A stretch of DNA of 64,000 nucleotides from the NCBI RefSeq assembly GCF_000014965.1, contig NC_008554.1, positions 1,972,001 through 2,036,000 of the forward strand. Direction: 5' to 3'. A program made the position numbers and the translations under genes. The stretch is from Syntrophobacter fumaroxidans MPOB (GTDB lineage Bacteria; Desulfobacterota; Syntrophobacteria; Syntrophobacterales; Syntrophobacteraceae). Position 1 is the first letter of the stretch. Every line of letters starts with the position of its first letter. The notes beneath the pieces were generated by a model, which worked only from the letters and a program-made list of their open reading frames with translations, made no database searches and was not told where the DNA came from. Below are positions 47,144 to 57,553 of the stretch, one piece after another.

Positions 47144-47713
47144 ATGAGATTGCCTTCTCTTCTATCAAGGGTACCGCATACCCAGGAAGAAATGATCCAA
47201 ACCAAACAGCTGGTCAGCTTTCGCATCGGCGAGGAGGAATTCGGGGTGGACATCCTGATGGTGCAGGAGATCATTCGACTGCCAACCATCACGCCCATAC
47301 CCAACGCACCTGAATCCATCCTTGGAATGATCAATCTGCGCGGCAAGATCATTCCCATCATCGATTTGAGGCAAAGGCTTCGAATTCGAGGGAACATGCC
47401 CACCGCAAACGACCGTAGAACCCGGATCCTGATCGTGGAAATGGCCGGTCACGTGACGGGCTTCATCGTGGATTCGGTGTCCGAGGTCATGAAGGTGGAA
47501 GTGAGTCAAATCGAACCCACTCCCCACCTGGTGGTCTCCAGCATCGACGCGGTCTATATCCAGGGGGTCATCAAGCTGCCCAACCGGCTCATCATTCTTC
47601 TGGATTTCCGCCAGATCCTGAAGCCGCAGGAGGAAAGGGAACTGGCCCTGCTCGACAAGAAGGTCATAGCGGGAGACCTTCCGGCCCCCGCTCAGGAATC
47701 GGATAGTGTGTAA
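47144..47713 (+). CDS. cheW: CheW-type coupling protein
   Basis: The 189-residue protein links chemoreceptors to CheA. ATG 47144 has GGGAGGAAAA at ideal spacing; a start eight codons earlier is weaker. The CheW fold reads QLVSFRIGEEEFGVDILMVQ, IIRLPTITPIPNAPESILGM, INLRGKIIPIIDLRQRL, GFIVDSVSEVMKV and LIILLDFRQIL. The first ~25 residues and the last ~25 extend beyond the usual ~150-residue CheW. It is 56 bp upstream of the MCP gene. Confidence 0.93.
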   Translation: MRLPSLLSRVPHTQEEMIQTKQLVSFRIGEEEFGVDILMVQEIIRLPTITPIPNAPESILGMINLRGKIIPIIDLRQRLRIRGNMPTANDRRTRILIVEMAGHVTGFIVDSVSEVMKVEVSQIEPTPHLVVSSIDAVYIQGVIKLPNRLIILLDFRQILKPQEERELALLDKKVIAGDLPAPAQESDSV

Positions 47714-47769
47714 ACTCTTGCGAATAGAATATTGAGTGAAATCGAACACCCAGAGGGAGGTTTTTAGCC

Positions 47770-50268
47770 ATGATCGGGAGAGATTTTTTCACACGGTCTT
47801 TGAGGAACAAGCTGGTGGGGACCATGTTGGCCATCACCATCATACCAATTCTCGCTCTCAGTTACTTGAACTATAACTACATGGCGAAACAGATCGAGGA
47901 AGACATGGACGCCCGTCTGTCCGCCAACTCACGTCGTATCTCCCTGCAGTTTGACATGTCCATGAACGACAGAATCCTGGAAGCCGCATCCTGGGCGGCG
48001 GTCGACGTCATCCACACCGCGACGGAGATCGGCGGCGGGCAGGCCGGCGCCAACACTTTTCTCGAGAACGTCGTGAAGAGCTTCGGTACGTTCGACATGG
48101 TGAACATCCTGGATCGTTCCGGAACATGCATTGCGTCCAGCATGCCCCAGGCGATCAAGATGAATTTCAACGATCAGAAGTGGTTCAAGGACGCTATGCA
48201 GGGCAAGGAACAGGTCTCCGATCCCGGCGTCGATGCGACCATCAAGCAATTGTTTCCGGCATCCAACGGCTGGACGATGATCATCGCTGAACCCGTCATC
48301 ATCCAGAATGAAGTGCGCGGCGTACTGGCGGCATACATCAAGTGGGAAACGGTCAACAACGTCTTGCAGGCCATGCCGGTTTCAAACTCCGGTTATACCT
48401 ACCTGGTCGACGTGACCGACCACATGCTGCTCGCTCACGGCCAAACCCGGGAACTCATGGGCTTGAAACTGAACGATCCCAAAATCAACGTCCCCATGGT
48501 TATCGCCGCCTACCAGGCCAAACCGGTCGGCTCCATCATTTACGAATTCACCAACCCTCAGACCAAAATCACGGCCCACCGCGCGGTCGGTTTCGCGCGC
48601 TCGGAAGGATACGGACGATTCAAGAAACCCTGGGTTGTGTGTACCGGTGCTGAATACTCCGAAATCTTCAAGGCGCTGCCGGAACAAAGAAACAGAAGCT
48701 TCATCTTCGCCACGGTATTCGGTCTGTTCGTCGCCCTCGTCACCGTTTTCATGTCCGGCAGAATCACCAGGCCGATCCTGGAAGCCGCCAACACCATGGG
48801 CGCGGTGACCGCCAACCTGGATTTCACCCAGACCGTTAAAGTGAGGGGTCGCGACGAAATCGCCCGAATGGGTGAGACCTTCAACACCATGGTCGCCAAG
48901 CTGCGCGACACATTCGGCACCATCGTCCAGGGCAACCGGCAGGTGTCGTCGGCGGTGGAGCGCGTGAAGGAAATTTCCGGGCGGATCGTGACCAACGCGA
49001 CGGAGCAGAGCCGCAGAGCTCAAGACGTGCTCAACCGCATTGAAACCATGGGACAGACCGCGAGCGAGGTTCAGTTGAACGCCAAGGAAAGCCAGCAATC
49101 CTACGGCGACACCGCGGTATCGATCACCCAGTTGACCACGAGTATCCAGGAAATCGCGAAGATGGCTCAGTCACAGGCGGCGCTGGTGGAAGAAGCCAGG
49201 GACATCGTCGGACTCATGGGTGAGACGGCCCAGCAGGTCGCAGGGCGCGCCAACCAGCAGCAAGCGTCCGCCGAGCAGACGGCCCTCGCCGCCCAGAGCA
49301 TGACCGCGTCCATCGGTGACGTCGCCAACAAAGCCTCCCAGGCCGACCGCCAGTCGGAAGTGTCCTACCAGGCAGCCGTTGAGGGCCGCAAGGCGGTTGA
49401 GCAGGTGGTGCTCGGTATGCAGAGTATTGCTGAAAGCTCCGAGCAGATCACGGAAATCATCGAGGTTATTTCGGACATTGCCGACCAGACCAACCTGCTC
49501 GCTCTGAACGCCGCCATCGAGGCCGCGCGCGCCGGAGAACACGGACGTGGTTTCGCGGTCGTTGCCGAGGAAGTGCGCAAGCTGGCTGAACGGACGGCGG
49601 AGTCCACCAAGGAGATTTCCGGTCTGATCAAGAACTCAGGGGAACGCGTCAAGGAAGGAGCGGAGCTGGCCGGATCGAGCCAGAAGGCGCTGGCCAACAT
49701 CGTTGACGCCGTCGGTCAGACCACCGGTCTCATCAAGGAAATCGACCAGGCGACTTCGGAACAAAGAAAGAACATCTTGCAGGTTGCCGAGGCAATGGAG
49801 CGGCTGAGAGGTCTCGCCAACGAAATCTCCGGCCTCACATCGGAACAGGGCAAACGCCGCGAACGCGCCGGAAACATCATGCAGGACGTGTATCAGCTGT
49901 CTCAGAACGTCTCGACTTCCACCCAGGACCAGGTGCGAAGCGCCGACCAGGTGATGCAGGACGTTATGAACGCCAACAAACGCGCCGAAAACATCACCAA
50001 CATGACCACGGCGCAGAGAGAACGCAGCCAGGCGCTGCAGCAGATCATGCAGGAAATGAGCAATACCGCCTTGACCAACGCCTCGGGCGCCAAGAACTCC
50101 CAGCAGTTCTCCGACCGTCTTGCGGAAGTTATGGCGGACTTCTCCATCTTGATCGCCCAGTTCAGGATCGAACAAAGCGGTGGAGACGGAGACGGGCGTC
50201 CCAAGTTGAGAACCGTTGCGCAACCGTCCGTCCAGGCGGTTTCCGACGAGCTGAACCTCAATTCCTGA
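47770..50268 (+). CDS. Methyl-accepting chemotaxis protein with periplasmic Cache-type sensor
   Basis: The 832-residue protein has TM1 at ~16-34 ([19 protein letters not shown]). A double-Cache-like periplasmic domain spans ~40-295 ([40 protein letters not shown]). TM2 lies at ~302-322 ([20 protein letters not shown]), followed by a HAMP domain. The signalling tip is canonical: [20 protein letters not shown] followed by [20 protein letters not shown]. It ends in a helical tail without a CheR-docking pentapeptide. SD GGGAGG precedes the ATG. A GC-rich imperfect hairpin follows at about 50290-50325, which could reduce read-through to the next gene. Confidence 0.95.
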   Translation: MIGRDFFTRSLRNKLVGTMLAITIIPILALSYLNYNYMAKQIEEDMDARLSANSRRISLQFDMSMNDRILEAASWAAVDVIHTATEIGGGQAGANTFLENVVKSFGTFDMVNILDRSGTCIASSMPQAIKMNFNDQKWFKDAMQGKEQVSDPGVDATIKQLFPASNGWTMIIAEPVIIQNEVRGVLAAYIKWETVNNVLQAMPVSNSGYTYLVDVTDHMLLAHGQTRELMGLKLNDPKINVPMVIAAYQAKPVGSIIYEFTNPQTKITAHRAVGFARSEGYGRFKKPWVVCTGAEYSEIFKALPEQRNRSFIFATVFGLFVALVTVFMSGRITRPILEAANTMGAVTANLDFTQTVKVRGRDEIARMGETFNTMVAKLRDTFGTIVQGNRQVSSAVERVKEISGRIVTNATEQSRRAQDVLNRIETMGQTASEVQLNAKESQQSYGDTAVSITQLTTSIQEIAKMAQSQAALVEEARDIVGLMGETAQQVAGRANQQQASAEQTALAAQSMTASIGDVANKASQADRQSEVSYQAAVEGRKAVEQVVLGMQSIAESSEQITEIIEVISDIADQTNLLALNAAIEAARAGEHGRGFAVVAEEVRKLAERTAESTKEISGLIKNSGERVKEGAELAGSSQKALANIVDAVGQTTGLIKEIDQATSEQRKNILQVAEAMERLRGLANEISGLTSEQGKRRERAGNIMQDVYQLSQNVSTSTQDQVRSADQVMQDVMNANKRAENITNMTTAQRERSQALQQIMQEMSNTALTNASGAKNSQQFSDRLAEVMADFSILIAQFRIEQSGGDGDGRPKLRTVAQPSVQAVSDELNLNS

Positions 50269-50388
50269 TCCCTGCATGGCATTGTATGCAACGACGGTCG
50301 TCGGGCGGCAGCCCGGCGGCCGTCCCCGGGTGTACCGTGAAATCCGGAGCCTAGAACGTGAGGATTTTACGTAGAAAGAGTCACACAA

Positions 50389-50745
50389 ATGCCAAAACGT
50401 ATTCTGGTTGTAGATGATTCGAACCTGATGAGGCATTGCATCGTTCAGTGCCTCTCGGACGCCGGCCACCAGGTCGTCGGTAAAGCCCGGGACGGGAACG
50501 AAGCCGTGGCACTGTACAAGCAACTGCGTCCGGATGTGGTCACCATGGACGTCACCATGCGGGGCAAGGACGGCATCTCAGCCGCCAGGGATATCCTTGA
50601 GCTCAATCCGGAAGCATTAATCATTTTTTACACTCTACTCGATTCTCCGAATATGGAAGCTCAACTTCAAAACATCGCGATAATGAAAGTGATCAAAAAA
50701 GGGGATGAAGAGGAGCTTCTTCGTACTTTGGCAGCTTTGGATTAA
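50389..50745 (+). CDS. cheY: CheY-like single-domain response regulator
   Basis: The 118-residue protein is a receiver domain only. The acidic pair lies in LVVDDSNLM (9-10), the phospho-acceptor Asp in VVTMDVTMRGKDG (54), and the Lys in VIKKGDEEE. The usual Ser/Thr switch region reads IIFYTLLD, so the Thr is kept. No output domain follows, so it acts by binding a partner, as CheY does. Its stop lies about 160 bp before the cheA start. The last ~120 bases of that gap include a 68-codon in-frame extension of cheA that is not likely translated. Confidence 0.93.
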   Translation: MPKRILVVDDSNLMRHCIVQCLSDAGHQVVGKARDGNEAVALYKQLRPDVVTMDVTMRGKDGISAARDILELNPEALIIFYTLLDSPNMEAQLQNIAIMKVIKKGDEEELLRTLAALD

Positions 50746-50908
50746 AGGACTCCTGCTGCTGGGCGGTTTTCTTGTCCGGCGTATGCGGGAGTTCACTGTA
50801 ATCATGAATGATATGATGGTCGACTTGACCGTGGTTGAGTTTTGTGCGGCTTGTCGCATGCAACGGTTGCCATGGAAAAGGACAAATCGACCGGAGAATG
50901 AGGCTCAT

Positions 50909-53900
50909 ATGGCAGAATCCCAAGACTTCCTGCAGGAATATGTGGAAGAGGTCAAGGAGCATCTCCAGGAATTGGAGCATTCCCTTCTCGTTCTGGAAAA
51001 GGAAGGGACCAACAAGGAAGAAATCAATCAGATATTCCGGGCGGCCCATAGCATCAAAGGTGCTTCCGCATATATGGGGCTAGAGGGACTGGCCAACCTC
51101 ACTCACCGACTCGAAAGCCTGATCAGTGAAATCCAGAGCCAGTCGCGACCTGTGCCGCCCGAAGGGATAACCGTCATGCTTTCCTGCGTCGACTTCGTCG
51201 CGAACGCGGTGAGACAATTGCAGGAAACCGGCATGGAACCTGCCTTACCGGAGTCTCTGCTCGAAGACCTGCACGATGTGCTCTCCCTGAGGGAGGCGGA
51301 ACCCGAGGTGCCGCCGCCTTTACCGGACGAGCCCGTTGGAGTTGTCCCGGAACCGGACGCATCGGCTGCGGTCAGTCCCATGGCAATGCGGGAAGAATTC
51401 GACCAGGTGAGGCTGGATATCGGCAGTGAGGACCTGGAGGCGGCTCTCGACGAGATGGACGGGCTCATAGAAAAACACCGGCAGTCCGGCCAATCCCTCG
51501 ACGCAGAGGAAACGCTCCCATTGGAGGCAACCGAACCTGAAGGCGATTTCCACCGGGCGAGGGACTTCCCCCGGGAAGAGGCGCCTTCCGAACCCGGTTT
51601 CGACGCGGTGGAGACCTTACTGGGGGCAACCGAACCCGAAGGCGATTTCCACCGGGCGGAGGATTTCCTCCGCAAAGAGGTGTCTTCCGAACCCGGTTTC
51701 GATGAGGCTGGGGCCTGCCTGCGGGAAGAGGAACAGCCCGTATGGTCACTTGATGAGATGGAAGAAATCCAGGAGGAGGACCAGGAACTCTACAAGATAT
51801 TCCTCAAAGCGTTCTCCGAAGGACTGACCGAAATCGGCGGAATCCTGGAATCGTCCACCGGAGATTCTCTGCCGGAGGCCGACGCCGATGGCGTCCGAGA
51901 CATCATCCGACGGCTCATCGCCTCTTCCCAGTACATGGACTACGAGAAGCTGGCCGCCGCGCTGTCGGAATGGGAGAACAGGATGAACAGGCTCGGCAAG
52001 GCCCCTCCCGCTTACCAGAGAGCGCCCGTGCAAGAGCTGTTCGAATCTCATCGCCGGCGTTTCCGGGACATACTGCCCGGTCTGAGGCAGCTGTCGGATG
52101 GGGATTCCGGGAAGGGAATACCTGAAGATACGGGAGCGTCTCCCGAAGAAGATGAAGAGCTCTTCTCCATTTTTTCGGATTCCTTTCGCGAGGCCTTCGC
52201 GGAACTGGCGAATCGCATCACCATTTCTCCCGAATCGATCCTGTCCGAGGACGAGCTCGAGGCATCCCGCAGCATCATCAAACGGATGATCATGTCGTCC
52301 CAGTACATGGATTATCAGGACGTCGCCAACGCCCTGATCGAAATGGACGAATCCATCCTCAACACCTCGCGGCAGAGCGGTGCGCACGGGGAGTTCCTTC
52401 TCGCTCAGCTCAACGATTACGGCGCGCGGCTGCAAAAAATGATTCCCGGCCTGGATCTTCCGTTTCCGCTTCGTCCCGATGAATCGCCCCAGGCTAACCG
52501 CGAGGGGATGAGCGAGGAAGACGGCGAGCTCCTCACCATCTTTCTCGATTCATTTCGGGAGCTCTATTTCAAGCTCCACGTCCTGATCCCGGAGGCACCG
52601 GGGGAGTTCCTCTCCGCAGAGAACTTCGAGCAATGCCTCGAGCTCTTCAAACGGTTGAAATCCTCCTCACAGTATATGGACTATGAGGAGGTTTTGAATC
52701 TCGTCAATGAGGTGGAAATCAACTTTCAACACTCACACCTGTCCGGGCTGGGGGATGGCCAGACGTTGTCGGAGCTGTTGCATCGTTACGGGAAGCGGTT
52801 GGAGAATGCGCTTCCAGGGCTGGCGCAGCTTTCACCCACCGCGGAAGCGGTTCCCGAATCGGCGCCGGCCGGTGAATCCGTGACGGCCCTCGACACGGGG
52901 ATCGACCAGATCGATTTGCTCATTACCCCGGACCAGGTAATGCCCGAGAACCTGTCGGCGGACGATATCGCACCCGAGGCTCCCGTACCCGACACCAAGC
53001 CTCCGGTGGTCCCGACTGTCGCCGGAAAGGAAAAAGAGCCCAAACCGGACCTGCCTGCCAGGTCCACTGAGAAAAAACAGCAGAAAGGCCGTGTTGTAAC
53101 GGTCGCTGAAGAAATAGCCCCGTCTTCGACTCTGCGCGTGGATGCGCAGAAAGTGGACCAGTTGCTCAACCAGGTCGGAGAACTGGTGGTGACGAGGTCC
53201 GAATTCATCCAGTTCTCCACTTCCTTCAGGGATATGCTCCGGGAGATCGTGGCCCAGGGGAAACTGACGAAACAGGAAGTAAGAAGACTCCGTGCGTTCA
53301 GTTTCAGGCTGAACGAGTCCACCATTTCGCTGGGCCGGGTGGCCAACGACCTCCAGGACTCGGTGATGCGCATCCGGATGCTCCCGATTTCGTTTCTTTT
53401 TCAGCGCTTTCCCAGGGTCGTGCGCGATCAGTCGCTCAAGCTCGGGAAAAAAGTGGAACTGCTGGTCGAGGGCGGGGAGACGGAAATCGACAAGAGAGTT
53501 CTGGAACAGATGAATGATCCCATCGTGCAGTTCTTGCGCAACGCAATCGCTCACGGGATCGAGACCCCTGAAGAGCGCAAGCGCGCCTCCAAGCCCGAAA
53601 CGGGGATGATCCGCCTCTCCGCCTTCCACCAGGGGGACTACGTGACCCTGCAGATTGAAGACGATGGGCGCGGCATCGACACCAAGAAGCTGAGGACCAT
53701 CCTGGAGGAACGCAGAGAGCTCAGTACCCACGAATTGGAACGTCTCTCCGACCAGGAACTCATGTATGCCATATTCCTGCCCGGCGTCTCCACTCACGAA
53801 GGAGTGGACGAAACCGCCGGACGGGGTGTGGGGTTGGATGTGGTCAAAGAAAACGTGGAACGCATGAACGGAGCCATCGAGGTCGAGTCATACGCCGGTC

Positions 53901-54391
53901 TCGGGACTCGATTCACCATCAAGATCCCTCTTACCGTGGCCATCATCAGGGCCTTGCTGGTCAAGGGCGCTCAGCAGATTTTCACCATCCCTCTGAGCAC
54001 CGTTTCCGAGATACTCCGGTACACCGAGGACGCAACGCACACCATCGAGGGGTTCGAAGTCATATCTTTGCGCGGCAAGACCATTCCCCTGGTCCATATC
54101 GGGAAGCTGCTCAAAATGTCGTCCGTGGTGGACGAAAACGAACACCGGTCCATCGTCATCGTGGCGACGAGCTTCCGGGAGGTGGGCCTGGTGGTGGACG
54201 GCCTGTTGGGTGAGCGTGAAGTGGTCATCAAGCCGCTGGAAGACGGCGTCCACAAATTCGATGGATTCTCGGGGGCAACGCTCCTGGGCGACGGGACGGT
54301 CTCCTTGATCCTCGATGTTTCGTCCCTGCTCAGGATCATGAAGGATGCCTTCCGGGATCCCAGAATGGTGAGGGCCGAGACCTTGCACTAA
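50909..54391 (+). CDS. cheA: CheA histidine kinase with three pseudo-HPt repeats
   Basis: The protein is 1160 residues, against ~650 for E. coli CheA. ATG 50909 begins the P1 HPt domain, with phospho-acceptor His47 in FRAAHSIKGASAYMGLEGLA. An acidic linker contains a 33-residue tandem repeat (~206-271). Three related helical units follow at about 291-400, 415-520 and 538-645, each with SSQYMDY where the HPt 'KGASAYMG' would fall; the aligned His is Arg, Lys and Lys. The dimerisation helix pair, ATPase (N-box FLRNAIAHGIE, G1 DDGRGID, G2 GRGVGLDVVKENV) and CheW-like P5 domain are complete. No recognisable P2 domain is present. Confidence 0.94.
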   Translation: MAESQDFLQEYVEEVKEHLQELEHSLLVLEKEGTNKEEINQIFRAAHSIKGASAYMGLEGLANLTHRLESLISEIQSQSRPVPPEGITVMLSCVDFVANAVRQLQETGMEPALPESLLEDLHDVLSLREAEPEVPPPLPDEPVGVVPEPDASAAVSPMAMREEFDQVRLDIGSEDLEAALDEMDGLIEKHRQSGQSLDAEETLPLEATEPEGDFHRARDFPREEAPSEPGFDAVETLLGATEPEGDFHRAEDFLRKEVSSEPGFDEAGACLREEEQPVWSLDEMEEIQEEDQELYKIFLKAFSEGLTEIGGILESSTGDSLPEADADGVRDIIRRLIASSQYMDYEKLAAALSEWENRMNRLGKAPPAYQRAPVQELFESHRRRFRDILPGLRQLSDGDSGKGIPEDTGASPEEDEELFSIFSDSFREAFAELANRITISPESILSEDELEASRSIIKRMIMSSQYMDYQDVANALIEMDESILNTSRQSGAHGEFLLAQLNDYGARLQKMIPGLDLPFPLRPDESPQANREGMSEEDGELLTIFLDSFRELYFKLHVLIPEAPGEFLSAENFEQCLELFKRLKSSSQYMDYEEVLNLVNEVEINFQHSHLSGLGDGQTLSELLHRYGKRLENALPGLAQLSPTAEAVPESAPAGESVTALDTGIDQIDLLITPDQVMPENLSADDIAPEAPVPDTKPPVVPTVAGKEKEPKPDLPARSTEKKQQKGRVVTVAEEIAPSSTLRVDAQKVDQLLNQVGELVVTRSEFIQFSTSFRDMLREIVAQGKLTKQEVRRLRAFSFRLNESTISLGRVANDLQDSVMRIRMLPISFLFQRFPRVVRDQSLKLGKKVELLVEGGETEIDKRVLEQMNDPIVQFLRNAIAHGIETPEERKRASKPETGMIRLSAFHQGDYVTLQIEDDGRGIDTKKLRTILEERRELSTHELERLSDQELMYAIFLPGVSTHEGVDETAGRGVGLDVVKENVERMNGAIEVESYAGLGTRFTIKIPLTVAIIRALLVKGAQQIFTIPLSTVSEILRYTEDATHTIEGFEVISLRGKTIPLVHIGKLLKMSSVVDENEHRSIVIVATSFREVGLVVDGLLGEREVVIKPLEDGVHKFDGFSGATLLGDGTVSLILDVSSLLRIMKDAFRDPRMVRAETLH
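51526..51723 (+). repeat. Two-copy 99-bp tandem repeat inside cheA
   Basis: Copies at 51526 and 51625 encode ATEPEGDFHRARDFPREE / ATEPEGDFHRAEDFLRKE plus the following EPGFD. The DNA is close to identical in the first half, so the duplication is fairly recent. Confidence 0.75.
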
Positions 54392-54602
54392 ACCGGTTCG
54401 AATGGACGGCGATCCTGTCGCCCTTCATTCGAGGCGGAAAGATTTTGTCAATATGCCGCGGAGTCCAACACTCCTCGGAACCACGAGATAGGATCATGCC
54501 ATTCGAGGGAGCCGGTCCCGCAGGCCCGGCCCCCGGCAGGTTCTTCGGGTGAGCGAATCCGTCGTCCGAGCAGGCGGGCCGGCTCACCCAAGGGGAGCAT
54601 GG

Positions 54603-56189
54603 ATGTCGGGCGAAGAGCGCAAGCAGGGCCCAAAGCCCACACAGCAAACTGAAACCACCCCCCAGGGGTTCACCGGTACCGTAAGCCTTGAGCTTACCGA
54701 CCTCATTCAGATGCTGTGCCTCTCTCGTTCCGATTTGATCATCCGCGTGAAGTCACATAACGGTACAGGCATCATCTACGTCAAAGAAGGACAGGTCTAT
54801 CACGCCCATACGGAATCACTCCAGGGCGAATCCGCTTTCTTCGAGATACTGAGATGGAAAGACGGACACTTTGAAATGATTCCTTTTCAGGAATCGGAAG
54901 TGAAATCCGTCAGCAAATCATGGGAGCACCTTCTCATCGAGGCCATGCGGCAGCGCGATGAGCTGCCCGGGGCCGGAGGAGGTTCCGCGGGTTTCCCGGA
55001 CGGCCCGGGAGGTGCGACCCGCCAGGAAGACGACGATCTGGAATTTCGCATCGACAACATGTTCGATGAGCTCGAACAGGTTGCGAAGCAGGTGATGGAG
55101 GAGGAAGAGCGGGGAACGTCAACGAAAGCCCGGAGAGCGGCAGGAGACCCCGGAACGGCTCGGCCGCCGAAGGTCCTTATCGTCGACGACTCGCCTTTTT
55201 TTTCCAGGCAATTGAAGAAACTTCTCGAGGAGGAAGGGAGCATCGAGGTGGTGGGAACGGCGAAAAACGGCCGGGAATGCGTGGATTTTCTGGCGACGGA
55301 ACCCGCTGTCGACCTCATCACCCTCGATGTCGAAATGCCCGTAATGCCCGGCGACACGGCGCTCAAGCACATCATGATCCGGCATCCCATACCGGTGCTT
55401 ATTCTGAGCGCGTTTGAGGCGGGCTCGTTGAACAAGGTGTTTGAGTTTCTGCAATTGGGAGCGGTGGACTTTGCTGCCAAGCCCCGTGTCAAGGAAGACC
55501 TGGCAGCGTATTCCAAAAAGCTCCGGGAACTGGTCAAGGGCACGGCGCGCGCCCACGTTTCTCATTTCAGGCGTTGGAGAAGACGACAGGGGCCGGCCGT
55601 GCAGACGGAAGCGGGCATGCCCTCAGACAGGCTATTGATTGTTCTGGGGGCCGAGGGGGCTTATATGGACTGGTTTCGGCTTCCTTTGTCCAGGCTCGCC
55701 CGGAATGGGACGATCATCGGTCTGCAGAAGATATCCGACGCTTTGCTGGCCGAATTCTGCAAACTGATCGACCGGGAAACCGGATCGGAGACTGTGCCCA
55801 TCGTGGATTCAATGAATATCTCCGGGGGACGTTTCTATCTCGGCAATGCCTGCCGAAAGGCCGGTCTGGAGTACTTGCCGGAATCCATGTCTCTGAAAGT
55901 GCAATTGGATCATCCGGGGGATGTCGACTGGCAGGAAGGAGTACTCTGCTGGTTGGATCAATTGGCCGTTCAGGCATCCGGCCGGATGAGCGTGTATTTT
56001 CTGTCCGCCGCTCAGACACTGCCGCGGCAGGCGATCGAGAGGCTCCTGGAAAAGGGCCTCCGGTTGATATTGCCTCCTCGGGATACGGCTATCTGCACTG
56101 AAATGTTGGACGCGATTCAGTCCATTTCAAGTCATTTTCCGGAACAAGTCCTGTGGGCGACACAGGAGAATCTAATGGAGGTTTGGTAA
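54603..56189 (+). CDS. PATAN-receiver regulator with degenerate CheB-like domain
   Basis: The protein is 528 residues. ATG 54603 has AAGGGGAG at good spacing; a GTG 18 codons earlier is less likely. Residues ~18-110 form a PATAN/DUF4388 domain (GFTGTVSLELTDLIQMLCLS, GTGIIYVKEGQVYHA). A receiver spans ~185-300 (KVLIVDDSPFFSRQLKKLL, acceptor in LITLDVEMPVMPG, AAKPRVKED). The C-terminal ~190 residues keep a CheB-like outline, but the nucleophile loop reads VLGAEGAYMD and the LxGxGxDG loop is replaced by FLSAAQTLPR, so catalysis is not expected. It overlaps the next gene's leader, with one base between stop and the next ATG region. Confidence 0.82.
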   Translation: MSGEERKQGPKPTQQTETTPQGFTGTVSLELTDLIQMLCLSRSDLIIRVKSHNGTGIIYVKEGQVYHAHTESLQGESAFFEILRWKDGHFEMIPFQESEVKSVSKSWEHLLIEAMRQRDELPGAGGGSAGFPDGPGGATRQEDDDLEFRIDNMFDELEQVAKQVMEEEERGTSTKARRAAGDPGTARPPKVLIVDDSPFFSRQLKKLLEEEGSIEVVGTAKNGRECVDFLATEPAVDLITLDVEMPVMPGDTALKHIMIRHPIPVLILSAFEAGSLNKVFEFLQLGAVDFAAKPRVKEDLAAYSKKLRELVKGTARAHVSHFRRWRRRQGPAVQTEAGMPSDRLLIVLGAEGAYMDWFRLPLSRLARNGTIIGLQKISDALLAEFCKLIDRETGSETVPIVDSMNISGGRFYLGNACRKAGLEYLPESMSLKVQLDHPGDVDWQEGVLCWLDQLAVQASGRMSVYFLSAAQTLPRQAIERLLEKGLRLILPPRDTAICTEMLDAIQSISSHFPEQVLWATQENLMEVW

Positions 56190-56191
56190 AA

Positions 56192-57259
56192 ATGAACGTA
56201 TTTTCCGATCATACGCGCACTTCGCCTGTCAGGACTCTCGTCGTGGACGACGCTCCCCTGATGCGCAAGGTCATCCAGGAGATATTGGCCAAGAATCGGG
56301 ACATCGAAGTCGTGGGCACGGCGGTCCACGGCCAGGATTGCCTGGATAAGATCCCGCAGCTCAAACCCGAAGTCGTGACGCTCGACATCGATATGCCGGT
56401 CATGAACGGTATCACGGCCGTCAAGAACATCATGGTCCGGCACCAAATTCCGATCGTGATTATCAGTTCCCTGGTCCAGGACGGCTATTTTGCTTTCGAA
56501 GCGTTGCGGCTCGGGGTCATGGATTTTCTTCCCAAACCGTCCAAGGTCGTGAACACTGACTGGGCCAGCGAGGAGGAACTGGTCCGGATGCGCGTGCGCG
56601 CCGCCGCGGGAATGCAAGTGCATCGCATGCGAAGAGTGCGCAGGCACAAGAAATCCCCGGTCATCACCGATCACCGTCAAACGGCTCCTTCCTCGATCGT
56701 CGCCATGGGCACGACATTGGCCGGTCCGAACACGATCATGCACATAGTGACCCAGTTGAATCCCGAGTTCAGCGGGGCAGTGGTGGCCCTGCAGGAGATT
56801 CACCCGCGGATATTGGTCCCTTTTTGTTCTTATTTCAATGAGATCAGCCCGCTCGAAGTGGTTCCGGTAACCGATTCGGTCCCGCTCTGCCAGGGGAGGG
56901 TGTATCTCGGTTCCACCTTTCTGGGCCTGCGGATCGGCACATCCATCGAAAACCCCGACGAGCTCATGGTCTATGTGCCGCCGAACCCCGAGTTCCCCAT
57001 CGATCAGCTCTTCGAGAGCGCGGCGTTTCAGTACAAGCACGGTGCCTGTGCAGTGCTGCTGACCGGAGTGGGCGTCGACGGCACGGAAGGCATGCGCGCA
57101 ATCAAGGAGCAAGGTGGTCTGACGATAGCTCAGGACCACGAATGCTGCGTTTATCCGAATCTTGTGGAGAATGCCCTCCAGCACAACGTGGTCGACGCGC
57201 TCATGACCAACAAAGGCATTGCCGGGCGCCTCGAATCGTGGCTTCAGGACAAGTTCTGA
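56192..57259 (+). CDS. CheB-like receiver-methylesterase protein, altered nucleophile
   Basis: The protein is 355 residues. ATG 56192 follows GGAGGTTTGGTAAAA. The receiver (~8-125) is intact: RTLVVDDAPLMRKVIQEIL, acceptor in VTLDIDMPVMNG, LPKPSKV. The CheB-like domain keeps LLTGVGVDGTEGMRAIKEQG with its Asp, and VALQEIHPRI with a His close to the catalytic position. The nucleophile loop reads AMGTTLAGPN where active CheB has GASTGGP, so the Ser is replaced by Thr. It is the most CheB-like of the three homologues here; activity is uncertain. It is encoded directly after the PATAN-receiver gene. Confidence 0.85.
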   Translation: MNVFSDHTRTSPVRTLVVDDAPLMRKVIQEILAKNRDIEVVGTAVHGQDCLDKIPQLKPEVVTLDIDMPVMNGITAVKNIMVRHQIPIVIISSLVQDGYFAFEALRLGVMDFLPKPSKVVNTDWASEEELVRMRVRAAAGMQVHRMRRVRRHKKSPVITDHRQTAPSSIVAMGTTLAGPNTIMHIVTQLNPEFSGAVVALQEIHPRILVPFCSYFNEISPLEVVPVTDSVPLCQGRVYLGSTFLGLRIGTSIENPDELMVYVPPNPEFPIDQLFESAAFQYKHGACAVLLTGVGVDGTEGMRAIKEQGGLTIAQDHECCVYPNLVENALQHNVVDALMTNKGIAGRLESWLQDKF

Positions 57260-57553
57260 ACCTTGTCTCGCCGTGTAATGGAACAATCCTCGAGAGCCGA
57301 TAACTATTGAGGCGCTCAGACCCTGATTTAGGTGTTGCAAATATGTGGGGAATGAAGCAGGTTAGTGCTGACCACGGTGAATCGACACCGGATGTCAGGC
57401 CCTTGACGCGCTCCGGATAGCGAGTTCGGTTGTCAAGCGGCGGATGGAATCTATTGTGTGGCTTCGTGAGAAGAGATACCTGAGCCCTCTGATGCATTGG
57501 CATCCTCACAGTATCTCAGTGCCGGCGCGGTGTTTTCGACTAGGGGGCAGACC

